A stretch of 20,119 nucleotides of DNA from a virus, in the IMG/VR virus record IMGVR_UViG_3300034018_000032, positions 1 through 20,119 of that record; one strand, written 5' to 3'. The translations under genes and the position numbers were made by a program. The notes under the pieces were generated by a model that saw only the letters and a list, made by a program, of their open reading frames with translations, ran no database searches and was not told where the DNA came from. Positions 1-7,081 of the stretch are shown here, piece after piece (the first letter of the stretch is position 1; every line of letters starts with the position of its first letter).

Positions 1-219
1 TTGTTTGCCTCTGGACGGGTGTGGGCACCTGCCACTCGGTGGGCCGAAGAAGTGATTGATGAAGTTGCAGAATTTCCAGCAGGTACCCACGATGACTATG
101 TCGATACGGTATCTATGGCGATGCACCGCTTCCGTCGTGGAGGCTATGTGACTACTACGCTAGACGAACCGGACGAAATCCAGTATTTCAGGTCAAACCG
201 TAATCAGGGGTATTATTAA
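1..219 (+). CDS. Terminase large subunit, C-terminal fragment (partial)
   Basis: Last 72 residues of the DNA-packaging motor's large subunit; the gene begins upstream of the window, so the apparent TTG at base 1 is not a real start. The large terminase couples ATP hydrolysis to DNA translocation into the procapsid and cuts concatemers with an RNase H-like nuclease domain. The visible piece is the end of that nuclease: residues 28-46 carry the HDDYVDTVSMA pattern followed by a basic stretch (MHRFRR), typical of the last catalytic acidic cluster (D31, D32, D35) in phage terminases. The stop codon overlaps the portal ATG by one base (TAATG), the usual terminase-portal order in tailed phages. The ATPase domain is outside the window and cannot be checked. 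Confidence 0.85.
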   Translation: MFASGRVWAPATRWAEEVIDEVAEFPAGTHDDYVDTVSMAMHRFRRGGYVTTTLDEPDEIQYFRSNRNQGYY

Positions 220-2702
220 TGGACATCGACAAGGCCCTCAACCAAGCGCCGCTTGGCCTTTCACCTGAAGATATGATGGGCCAAGAGCCTGATATCGAGA
301 TTGAGATCGAAGACCCAGAGGAAGTAACCATCCGTTCTGGCGATATGGAGATCGAAATCGACCCTGATGAGGAAGAAAACGACGAGTTCAACGAGAACTT
401 GGCCGAAACCCTTGATGAAGGCCAGCTTACGCAGCTTGCGGGCGACCTTCTCGGCGAATTTGAGGAAGACCTGTCGAGCCGCAAGGACTGGATACAGACC
501 TACGTCGATGGTCTCGAACTGCTTGGTATGAAGGTCGAAGACCGGACTGAGCCTTGGCCGGGTGCCTGCGGCGTCTACCACCCGCTCCTCTCCGAAGCTT
601 TGGTTAAGTTCCAAGCTGAGACCATGATGGAGACATTCCCTGCCGCTGGACCAGTGCGCACGGAGATTATCGGTAAGGAAACGTCTGAAAAGCGTGATGC
701 CGCGCAGCGTGTCCAAGATGATATGAATTACCAGTTGACCGATGTGATGGTCGAGTATCGCCCTGAGCACGAACGCATGTTGTGGGGGTTGGGCCTCGCA
801 GGAAACGCGTTCAAGAAGGTGTATTTCGATCCATCACTCGGTCGTCAGGCGTCGATGTATATCCCGGCAGAAGATGTCGTGGTACCTTATGGCGCGTCCA
901 GTTTGGAAGTCGCTGGACGCGTCACCCATGTGATGCGGAAGACCCCGAACGAGCTTAAAAAGCTCCAAGCGTCGGGCTTTTACCGTGATGTCGATATGCC
1001 TGAGCCTGTCGATACGCTCGATGATATCGAGAAGGCTATCGCTGAGAAGATGGGCTTCCGAGCCACTTCTGACGACCGTTACAAACTCCTCGAAATGCAC
1101 GTAGAACTGGTACTACCAGACGACAAGTTTGCAAAAGACGAGGCAGAAGCTGAAATCGCCGTTCCTTACGTCGTGACCATGGACAAGGCGACCGAGATAA
1201 TCCTCTCTATCCGTCGTAACTGGGACCCCGATGACAAACTCAAGAACAAGCGCCAGCACTTCGTACATTATCCGTATGTTCCGGGCTTCGGCTTCTATGC
1301 TTTTGGTCTTATTCACCTTGTCGGTGCTTTTGCTAAGTCTGGTACCAGCCTTATTCGGCAGCTTGTTGATGCTGGTACTCTATCTAATCTACCGGGTGGC
1401 TTCAAAACTAAAGGTCTTCGGGTAAAGGGGGACGATACGCCGATTGCGCCTGCTGAATGGCGCGATGTGGACGTCGCTTCAGGCACAATGCGTGATAACA
1501 TCATGCCGTTACCCTATAAGGAACCAAGCCAAGTTCTGTATAGCCTATTAGGTACAATCGTAGAGGAAGGCCGTCGCTTCGCCTCTGCGGCTGATTTGCA
1601 GGTCTCTGACATGTCGGGCCAAGCCCCTGTCGGTACCACGCTGGCGATCCTTGAGCGCACGCTCAAGACCATGTCGGCTATTCAGGCACGCATCCACTAC
1701 TCGATGAAGCAGGAGTTCAAGCTCCTCAAAGTTATCATCGCGGATTATACGCCGGAAGAGTATAACTACGAGCCAGAAGAAGGCAGCCGCAAGGCCAAGA
1801 AATCTGACTATGACATGGTCACGGTCATCCCTGTTAGCGACCCTAACGCTGCGACGATGGCACAGAAAATCGTGCAATATCAAGCAGTTCTGCAACTCGC
1901 GCAGGGTGCGCCCCAGCTTTACGACATGCCATACCTGCATCGCCAGATGCTTGAGGTGCTCGGGATCAAGAACGCTGAGAAGCTCGTACCACTCAAGGAC
2001 GGTGACGACATGAAGCCGCGTGACCCTGTGTCTGAGAACATGGACGTCATCAACGGTAAGCCAGTCAAGGCGTTTATCTACCAAGACCATGAAGCGCATA
2101 TTCAGGTCCACATGAACGCGATGCAAGACCCCAAGGTCGCGCAGCTTATGGGTCAGAACCCCAACGCGCAGGCTATGCAGGCTGCCATGCAGGCGCACAT
2201 CGCTGAACACTTGGCCTTCGAGTATCGCAAGCAGGTCGAAGAGCAGGCCGGTGTGCCGCTGCCTCCGCCCAACGCTGAGATGGATGAGAACACTGAGCTT
2301 GCAATTTCGCGTCTGGCCGCAGCCGCGTCGAGCCAGTTACTCCAGAAGAACCAGTCTGAAGCTCAACAGCAGCAGAACCAACAGATGCAGCAGGACCCAA
2401 TCGTCCAGATGCAGATGAAGGAGCTTGAGATCAAACAAGGCGAACTCGACCTCAAGCGGCAGAAGCTTCAGGTTGACGCTGCCGAGAAGAACGACCGTCT
2501 CGAACTTGAGATGGCGCGCATCGAGTCACAAGAAGAAATCGCTGGCCTCCAAGTTGGGGCCAAGATTGCAACGGATGAGGCTAGCTTGTCCGCCAAGGAG
2601 CAGATGGAAGGACTTCGTATGGGCATAGAAGTTGCCCGCGAACAGTTCCAAGCTGCAAAACCCCCTGTTTCTCCAACCCAGCAACCGAAGGAAAATGAAT
2701 GA
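219..2702 (+). CDS. Portal protein
   Basis: Predicted portal (head-tail connector) of 827 aa. It would form the dodecameric ring at one capsid vertex through which DNA is packaged and ejected, and on which terminase and tail adaptors dock. The length is at the large end for portals, like P22-type and marine podovirus portals. Residues 1-65 are strongly acidic (DIEIEIEDPEE and similar). The central part (about 75-560) reads as the conserved portal body, with PAAGPVRTEI near 142 and an AGNAFKKVYFDP segment near 195. The last 130 residues are Gln-rich and then a long charged helix, as expected for a C-terminal barrel/coiled coil. An AGGGG site lies 8 nt before the ATG. It sits directly after terminase and before the scaffold and capsid genes. 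Assignment is by sequence character and synteny; a homology search would confirm it. Confidence 0.88.
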   Translation: MDIDKALNQAPLGLSPEDMMGQEPDIEIEIEDPEEVTIRSGDMEIEIDPDEEENDEFNENLAETLDEGQLTQLAGDLLGEFEEDLSSRKDWIQTYVDGLELLGMKVEDRTEPWPGACGVYHPLLSEALVKFQAETMMETFPAAGPVRTEIIGKETSEKRDAAQRVQDDMNYQLTDVMVEYRPEHERMLWGLGLAGNAFKKVYFDPSLGRQASMYIPAEDVVVPYGASSLEVAGRVTHVMRKTPNELKKLQASGFYRDVDMPEPVDTLDDIEKAIAEKMGFRATSDDRYKLLEMHVELVLPDDKFAKDEAEAEIAVPYVVTMDKATEIILSIRRNWDPDDKLKNKRQHFVHYPYVPGFGFYAFGLIHLVGAFAKSGTSLIRQLVDAGTLSNLPGGFKTKGLRVKGDDTPIAPAEWRDVDVASGTMRDNIMPLPYKEPSQVLYSLLGTIVEEGRRFASAADLQVSDMSGQAPVGTTLAILERTLKTMSAIQARIHYSMKQEFKLLKVIIADYTPEEYNYEPEEGSRKAKKSDYDMVTVIPVSDPNAATMAQKIVQYQAVLQLAQGAPQLYDMPYLHRQMLEVLGIKNAEKLVPLKDGDDMKPRDPVSENMDVINGKPVKAFIYQDHEAHIQVHMNAMQDPKVAQLMGQNPNAQAMQAAMQAHIAEHLAFEYRKQVEEQAGVPLPPPNAEMDENTELAISRLAAAASSQLLQKNQSEAQQQQNQQMQQDPIVQMQMKELEIKQGELDLKRQKLQVDAAEKNDRLELEMARIESQEEIAGLQVGAKIATDEASLSAKEQMEGLRMGIEVAREQFQAAKPPVSPTQQPKENE

Positions 2703-2893
2703 GGAATGATGTCCTAAAACACATCGCCGATAAAATCCAAGAAGAGATCACGGTCATGAGCGACGACCTCGCTCGTGGCGGTGCCAAGGATCACGGCGAT
2801 TACAAATATGCCTGCGGGATCATCCGTGGCTTGATGATGGCGACCAGCGTCCTTGCGGACACTGCACAGCGCTTGGAGAACGACGATGACTGA
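2699..2893 (+). CDS. Small helical protein of unknown function
   Basis: A 64-aa protein that overlaps the end of the portal gene by 4 nt (ATGA), with AAGGA six bases before its start, so it is probably translationally coupled to the portal. It is predicted to be mostly alpha-helical, with the pattern DYKYACGIIRGLMMATSV in the middle and an acidic tail (LENDDD). No signal peptide, membrane segment or known motif is visible. Its place between portal and GroES-like genes suggests a head-assembly accessory role, but I do not recognise a function. Confidence 0.65.
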   Translation: MRNDVLKHIADKIQEEITVMSDDLARGGAKDHGDYKYACGIIRGLMMATSVLADTAQRLENDDD

Positions 2894-3296
2894 CCTCGTT
2901 GATCTTTCTGGGCGTCCCATCCCCAAGGTAGGCGCAGCCCCTGAGCTTGCCTTTGAAGACCGCGCTAAGCAGCTTCCTGAGCCTTCTGGGTATCGCATCC
3001 TGTGCGCTATCCCTGAGATCGAGAAGACGACTGAGGGCGGCATTATCAAAGCCGAAGTAACCATCCACCACGAAGAACTGCTCGCCACAGTGCTCTATGC
3101 CGCAAAGCTCGGCCCAGACTGCTACGCTGACGAGAAGCGCTTCCCAAGCGGTCCTTGGTGCAAGGAAGGTGATTTCATTCTTGTGCGTCCGCACGCGGGC
3201 ACACGTATCGTAATTCATGGCCGTCAATTCCGTATCATTAACGATGATGCGGTTGAAGGCGTCGTGGAAGACCCTCGCGGGATTTCTCGCGGGTAA
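2886..3296 (+). CDS. GroES-like co-chaperonin (Cpn10 fold)
   Basis: A 136-aa protein predicted to have the GroES fold and so to cap host GroEL during folding of phage head proteins, as T4 gp31 does. Residues 32-60 give PSGYRILCAIPEIEKTTEGGI, matching the first strand and the mobile loop of GroES; the GGII at 51-54 aligns with the GroEL-contacting GGIV of GroES. Residues 94-127 (KEGDFILVRPHAGTRIVIHG, then FRIINDDAVEGVV) match the GroES GD.V......G..I...G.....I...D..A.V pattern. About 30 extra residues precede the domain. I chose the ATG at 2886 because GGAGAA lies 7 nt upstream and an in-frame ATG at 2853 lacks a site and would add an atypical tail. It overlaps the preceding gene by 8 nt. The fold call is moderately strong; the partnership with host GroEL is inference. 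Confidence 0.75.
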   Translation: MTDLVDLSGRPIPKVGAAPELAFEDRAKQLPEPSGYRILCAIPEIEKTTEGGIIKAEVTIHHEELLATVLYAAKLGPDCYADEKRFPSGPWCKEGDFILVRPHAGTRIVIHGRQFRIINDDAVEGVVEDPRGISRG

Positions 3297-3326
3297 AAAC
3301 GGGCAACCGTACAAAGGAGAAGTAAT

Positions 3327-4280
3327 ATGGCAGCAGAGCCAAATGATGACGACTTCCAGTGGGAAGCCGAAGACGAAACCCCTGTTTCCGACGAAGGCAA
3401 CGAGCCTGATATCGACGTTGAAGACGATACCCCTGAGGCGGATCGTGGGCGCGAGCCTATGCCAAAGGAAGTCGTTGATGAGCTTGAGGCTGACGAACTC
3501 GAAGAATACTCCGAGAAGGTTAAAATCCGCCTTAAGCAGATGAAGAAGGTCTGGCACGACGAGCGCCGTGAGAAAGAGCGTGTCATGCGTGAGCAGACAG
3601 AAGCTCTCAACGCAGCGCAGCGCCTCCTCGAAGAAAACCGCCGGTTGAAATCTACCCTTTCTGAGGGCGAACAGACACTGGTTGGTAGCTTCAAGCAGAA
3701 CGCTGAGTTCGAGCTTGCACAGGCCAAACGTGAGTATAAGGATGCTTACGAAGCTGGTGATACTGATCGCGTTTTAGACGCGCAGCAGAAGCTAACCGAA
3801 GCCCAATACAAGCTGCAACAGCTTGCTGGGTATAGACCTACTTTACAAGACGTAGGGGAAGATGTACAACTTGCTCAACCGCAGGTGCAAATCCCGCGAC
3901 CAGACCAGAAAACAGTTGCGTGGCAAGAGCGCAATATGTGGTGGGGTACTGATCCGGAGATGACTGCATCGGCACTTGGGCTTCACCAGAAGCTTGAGAA
4001 AGAACGTGGTCCGCAGTTTGTGGGCACCGACGAATATTGGGGCGCTATCGACACAACGATGCGTCGTCGTTTTCCGGAATATTTCGGAGACGAGTCCAAA
4101 GCGACCGAAGGCACTGCGAGAGCTTCACGGCAATCGAAGGCTGCCAATGTAGTCGCACCAGCTTCCCGAAGTACGTCCTCCAAAAAGATTGTACTTAAAC
4201 AGTCTCAGCTATCAATAGCTAAGAAACTGGGCTTAACCCCCGAGCAATATGCTCGTGAATTTGCGAAGATGGAGCGTTAA
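3327..4280 (+). CDS. Capsid scaffolding protein
   Basis: A 317-aa protein with the composition of a tailed-phage scaffold, which lines the procapsid interior, guides capsid-protein assembly and is then released or degraded. Residues 1-65 are very acidic (DIDVEDDTPEADRGR). Residues 58-170 form a long charged heptad-like helix (KIRLKQMKKVWHDERREKE and onward), as expected for a coiled-coil dimer. Residues 215-260 contain WWGTDPEMTA and RRRFPEYFGDE, and the last 45 residues are basic and helical (LTPEQYAREFAKMER), matching the helix-turn-helix that scaffolds use to bind the coat shell. AAGGAGA lies 7 nt before the ATG. It precedes the decoration and capsid genes, the usual place for a scaffold. 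No protease gene or protease motif is visible in the head module. Confidence 0.82.
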   Translation: MAAEPNDDDFQWEAEDETPVSDEGNEPDIDVEDDTPEADRGREPMPKEVVDELEADELEEYSEKVKIRLKQMKKVWHDERREKERVMREQTEALNAAQRLLEENRRLKSTLSEGEQTLVGSFKQNAEFELAQAKREYKDAYEAGDTDRVLDAQQKLTEAQYKLQQLAGYRPTLQDVGEDVQLAQPQVQIPRPDQKTVAWQERNMWWGTDPEMTASALGLHQKLEKERGPQFVGTDEYWGAIDTTMRRRFPEYFGDESKATEGTARASRQSKAANVVAPASRSTSSKKIVLKQSQLSIAKKLGLTPEQYAREFAKMER

Positions 4281-4281
4281 A

Positions 4282-4731
4282 ATGGCAGAAACTAGAATAG
4301 CACGTGAGCACGAAGATCGTACGAGCGCGAAGCGACCTGAGTCGTGGGCACCAGCAGCAGGGCTTCCTGAGCCTGAAAAGCAGCCCGGGTACTCATATAA
4401 GTGGATTCGCACTTCAACGATGGAGCAGTCAGACGCCAAAAACGTCTCAGCCAAGTTCCGCGAGGGATGGGAACCGGTACGGATTGAGGAGCAGCCCAAG
4501 CTCAGCTTTCTCGCCGATCCTAACAGCCGCTTTAAGGACAGCATTGAAATGGGCGGGTTGCTGCTCTGTAAGATTCCTGAAGAGTTCATGGCTCAACGTA
4601 AGCGTTATTACGCTAACAAGAACCGTGACCAGATCGAATCCGTGGACAACAACTTCATGAGAGAGAACGACGCTCGTATGCCTCTCTTCCGCGAGAAGAA
4701 GTCATCGACGTCATTTGGTAGAGGCAAATAA
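4282..4731 (+). CDS. Conserved head-module protein of unknown function
   Basis: A 149-aa soluble protein between scaffold and decoration genes. The ATG at 4282 lies one base after the scaffold stop, with GGAG seven bases upstream; an earlier in-frame start at 4249 would add an overlap with no site, so I reject it. Visible features are a basic N-terminus, a Pro-rich segment (WAPAAGLPEPEKQPGY, residues 23-38), a WIRTS..... KFREGWEPV segment near 41-66, a GGLLLCKIPEEF segment near 90-101 and a basic C-terminus. No signal peptide, membrane helix or catalytic motif is seen. I have the impression of similar proteins at this place in metagenomic marine phages, but no function is known to me. A minor capsid or assembly protein is the simplest guess. 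Confidence 0.65.
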   Translation: MAETRIAREHEDRTSAKRPESWAPAAGLPEPEKQPGYSYKWIRTSTMEQSDAKNVSAKFREGWEPVRIEEQPKLSFLADPNSRFKDSIEMGGLLLCKIPEEFMAQRKRYYANKNRDQIESVDNNFMRENDARMPLFREKKSSTSFGRGK

Positions 4732-4749
4732 GCTAGGAGCTTAGAAACA

Positions 4750-5355
4750 ATGGCATATCCTTCTGTTTCAGCCCCCTATGGGCTGATCCCGATCAATTTG
4801 ATCGGTGGGCAGGTGTTTGCAGGTGCTACACGCCAGATTCCTATTGCGACCAATTCTTCGACTGCCATTTTTTATGGTGACGTCGTAAAGCTGGCCGACA
4901 CGGGTACTTTGGCTAAAGACACCGGCACAACTGCCGCCACGCCAGTCGGCGTGTTCCTTGGTTGCTCGTACACCGATCCGGTGTTCGGGAAAACCTTCCG
5001 TCAGTACTACCCCGGTACGACGAACATCTCCGACGTTGTTGCATACGTGCAAGACGATCCGGACGCTCTGTTCAAGTGTGCCGTTGTGACGGCCTTCAAC
5101 TCGACCACGATTAGCTCTGTCAACCGTACTTCGGTCGGTAACAACGCTGTTTTGGCCCAGAACACAGGCTCGACCATTACTGGCAATTCACAGGTGGCCA
5201 TCACTGCCGCGACTAACACCACTTCGACGTGGCCGATTCGCGTTATTGATGTTGTTCCTGAAACCGCATTGGCGGGTAACCCCGGTTCTTACACCGAAGT
5301 TATCGTCAAGTGGAATCAGGGGATGCACCAGTATCTCAACCCTACTGGCGTGTAA
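4750..5355 (+). CDS. Putative capsid decoration/minor head protein
   Basis: A 201-aa protein rich in Thr, Ser, Val and Gly and predicted to be nearly all beta strand. It begins MAYPSVSAPYGLIPINLIGG, has a PVGVFLGCSYTDPVFGKTFRQYY segment (about 66-88) and ends with EVIVKWNQGMHQYLNPTGV. It lies immediately upstream of the major capsid gene, where lambda gpD-like or other capsid-stabilising proteins usually sit, and the GVFLGC type of segment also occurs in gpD-like decoration proteins. TAGGAGC lies about 10 nt before the start. The exterior-decoration role is inferred from position and composition; it could instead be another head-surface or plug protein. Confidence 0.6.
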   Translation: MAYPSVSAPYGLIPINLIGGQVFAGATRQIPIATNSSTAIFYGDVVKLADTGTLAKDTGTTAATPVGVFLGCSYTDPVFGKTFRQYYPGTTNISDVVAYVQDDPDALFKCAVVTAFNSTTISSVNRTSVGNNAVLAQNTGSTITGNSQVAITAATNTTSTWPIRVIDVVPETALAGNPGSYTEVIVKWNQGMHQYLNPTGV

Positions 5356-5367
5356 GGAGACTGACTA

Positions 5368-6279
5368 ATGGCAATTTCACGCGCACAACTCCTTAAGGAG
5401 CTATTGCCCGGTCTGAACGCTTTGTTTGGTCTGGAATACGCACGCTACGGCGAAGAGCACAAAGAGATTTTCGAAACCGAAAGCTCTGAGCGTTCGTTCG
5501 AAGAAGAAACGAAGCTGTCGGGTTTCTCGGCTGCTCCGGTCAAGAACGAAGGTTCTGCTATCGCCTATGACAACGCGCAGGAAGTCTTCACTGCTCGCTA
5601 CAACCACGAAACGATTGCCCTCGGGTTCTCGCTCACGGAAGAAGCGATTGAAGATAACTTGTACGACTCTTTGTCGTCGCGTTACACAAAGGCTTTGGCT
5701 CGTGCCATGGCGTACACCAAGCAGACTAAGGCTGCTGCAATCCTGAACAATGGCTTTGACACCGACTATGCCGGTGGCGATGGCCAACCGTTGTTCTCGA
5801 ACGCTCACCCGCTCGTCTCTGGTGGCACCAACTCGAACATCCCAACTACAGCCGCTGATTTGAATGAAACGTCGCTTGAAGCGGCTGTAATTCAGATTGC
5901 TGCGTGGACGGATGAACGTGGCCTGCTCATCGCGGCTAAACCGCGTAAGCTGGTAGTTCCGCCAAGCCTGATGTTTGTTGCTACTCGTTTGCTCGAAACC
6001 GAACTTCGCGTTTCGACGGCTGACAACGACATCAACGCGCTTAAGTCGAATGGCTCGATCCCAGAAGGTTACACTGTTAACCACTTCTTGACCGACACGG
6101 ATGCGTGGTTCTTGACCACCGACGTGCCAAATGGCCTGAAGCACTTCGTTCGTACGCCTATGCAAAACAGCATGGACGGTGACTTTGATACGGGCAACGT
6201 CCGTTACAAGGCTCGCGAGCGTTACAGCTTCGGCTGGTCCGATCCACTCGGCATGTACGGTTCCGAAGGCGCTGCCTAA
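5368..6279 (+). CDS. Major capsid protein (Mu gpT-like / HK97 fold)
   Basis: A 303-aa coat protein forming the icosahedral shell. Residues 22-60 are charged and helical (N-arm region). Residues 84-125 (IALGFSLTEEAIEDNLYDS, then ALARAMAYTKQTKAAAILN) match the long spine helix seen in HK97-fold coats. Residues 130-153 (FDTDYAGGDGQPLFSNAHP, then LVSGG) are the signature of the Mu gpT-like family. The C-terminal half has a PRKLVVPPSLMFVATRLL strand-helix segment (192-209) and ends in a beta-rich RYKARERYSFGWSDPLGMYG. AAGGAGA lies 8 nt upstream. No long acidic propeptide is present, consistent with use of a separate scaffold. A strong terminator follows within 12 nt of the stop, consistent with very high expression of this transcript. 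Confidence 0.88.
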   Translation: MAISRAQLLKELLPGLNALFGLEYARYGEEHKEIFETESSERSFEEETKLSGFSAAPVKNEGSAIAYDNAQEVFTARYNHETIALGFSLTEEAIEDNLYDSLSSRYTKALARAMAYTKQTKAAAILNNGFDTDYAGGDGQPLFSNAHPLVSGGTNSNIPTTAADLNETSLEAAVIQIAAWTDERGLLIAAKPRKLVVPPSLMFVATRLLETELRVSTADNDINALKSNGSIPEGYTVNHFLTDTDAWFLTTDVPNGLKHFVRTPMQNSMDGDFDTGNVRYKARERYSFGWSDPLGMYGSEGAA

Positions 6280-6290
6280 GGAAACAGGGG

Positions 6291-6327
6291 GAGGGGAAGT
6301 GGGAAACTACTTCCCCTCTTTTCTTTT
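6291..6327 (+). terminator. Intrinsic terminator after the capsid gene
   Basis: A perfect 10-bp inverted repeat, GAGGGGAAGT (6291-6300) and ACTTCCCCTC (6309-6318), continues inward with a G-U and a G-C pair to close a GAAA tetraloop (6303-6306). A T-rich tract TTTTCTTTT follows (6319-6327). This is a textbook Rho-independent terminator. It separates the head genes from everything downstream. Confidence 0.93.
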
Positions 6328-6429
6328 AGGTGTTATACCTAACGCATCTAGGTGATTAATTCGTACCGACTGCCCTAGCAGACATAGTAGAGACGGTACG
6401 TGCAAGTGCTACTACACGGAGATATTATC
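6328..6429 (+). promoter_or_regulatory. Non-coding stretch with inverted repeats; possible leader or promoter region
   Basis: About 100 nt between the terminator and the next start, the longest gap in the window. It holds a 7-bp inverted repeat CGTACCG (6362-6368) / CGGTACG (6394-6400), an inner CTGC-CCTA-GCAG hairpin (6370-6381), and a TAGTAG (6385-6390) / CTACTA (6409-6414) pair whose two halves straddle the first stem, so a pseudoknot is possible. GGAGA at 6418-6422 is the ribosome binding site of the next gene. I see no convincing -35/-10 pair; TTATACCT at 6334-6341 is only a weak -10 candidate. Transcription must resume here or be read through. Confidence 0.4.
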
Positions 6430-6741
6430 ATGGGTACTACAACTTTTTCAGGTCCAGTCGTCTCGCAGAACGGCTTCGAAGGCGCTGTTTCGGCTACAAC
6501 CATTACGGCTACCGGTAGTGTCGCTGCTCTAAGCGGCTCGGCTCTCACGGCTGGCGGCGCTGCTGCTTTCACCGGCACCAACACGGCTGCTGGCATGGGC
6601 GTATACTTTGGTTCAGGCGCTCCAACCGTAGCTGCCGCCAAGGGTTCGCTCTACCTGCGTAGCGATGGCTCGTCCACTTCGACACGGTTATACGTCTCGG
6701 ATGGCGGCACCACTTGGATTGCCGTAACGACTGCTTCGTAA
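6430..6741 (+). CDS. Putative head-fibre or decoration protein, Gly/Ala/Thr-rich
   Basis: A 103-aa beta-rich protein starting MGTTTFSGPVVSQNGFEG. I chose the ATG at 6430, with GGAGA 7 nt upstream; a GTG at 6400 lies in the structured leader. Residues 1-55 are low-complexity repeats of Ala, Thr, Ser and Gly of the type found in phage fibre shafts. Residues 70-103 (KGSLYLRSDGSSTSTRLYVS, then GGTTWIAVTTA) resemble the short repeat found at the ends of many phage head fibres and tail fibres (GSLYLR.DG...T.LYV......W.AV). No membrane segment is present. It follows the capsid terminator and likely encodes a surface-exposed virion protein. The exact location on the particle is not determinable from sequence. 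Confidence 0.6.
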   Translation: MGTTTFSGPVVSQNGFEGAVSATTITATGSVAALSGSALTAGGAAAFTGTNTAAGMGVYFGSGAPTVAAAKGSLYLRSDGSSTSTRLYVSDGGTTWIAVTTAS

Positions 6742-6769
6742 TCGGTAACCTCTAAGAAGGAGAAATCCG

Positions 6770-7078
6770 ATGGCAATGCAAAGTGACGTCAAGGTAACCA
6801 AGCCTCTGGCTGCTACCGGCGTATTCAAGACTCAGACAAATGCTGACTGTGCGTTTCGCGCACGTGTTAAGGGTATCTATGTCAAGAACGGCGCGTCGGC
6901 TGGTTCGGTAGTCGTTGCGGATGGGCAGAACGGTAGCGTGCTATTCACGCTCGAAACTTCCCCCTCTGCTGACACGGGTGATTTCTATATCCCGGTTCCA
7001 GACCAAGGTGTGCTTGCAGAAAATGGGTTATATGGTACGCTTACCAATACAGCGTCCATTACTATTTTTTACGGGTGA
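6770..7078 (+). CDS. Small beta-rich putative virion protein
   Basis: A 102-aa protein with a very good ribosome binding site (AAGGAGA, 6757-6763). It is predicted to be beta-stranded throughout: FRARVKGIYVKNGASAGSVV in the middle, then VLFTLETSPSADTGDFYIPV, ending ASITIFYG. No cysteine-rich, membrane or enzymatic motif is visible. An internal ATG at 6776 is an alternative start only two codons later. Its place beside the putative head fibre suggests a head-surface or cement protein. Function is not recognised. Confidence 0.6.
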   Translation: MAMQSDVKVTKPLAATGVFKTQTNADCAFRARVKGIYVKNGASAGSVVVADGQNGSVLFTLETSPSADTGDFYIPVPDQGVLAENGLYGTLTNTASITIFYG

Positions 7079-7081
7079 TAT

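Noticed and set aside
2820-3557. Long reverse-strand reading frame of 245 codons
   Set aside because: It spans parts of three forward genes with good ribosome binding sites, has no site of its own, and its protein has no recognisable features. It is a composition shadow.
5401-6165. Reverse-strand frame of 254 codons across the capsid gene
   Set aside because: Opposite a clearly recognisable capsid protein, with no start signal; an effect of codon use.
6328-6350. Possible sigma70 promoter (TTATACCT at 6334-6341 as -10)
   Set aside because: No matching -35 at the right distance; the T-run before it belongs to the terminator.
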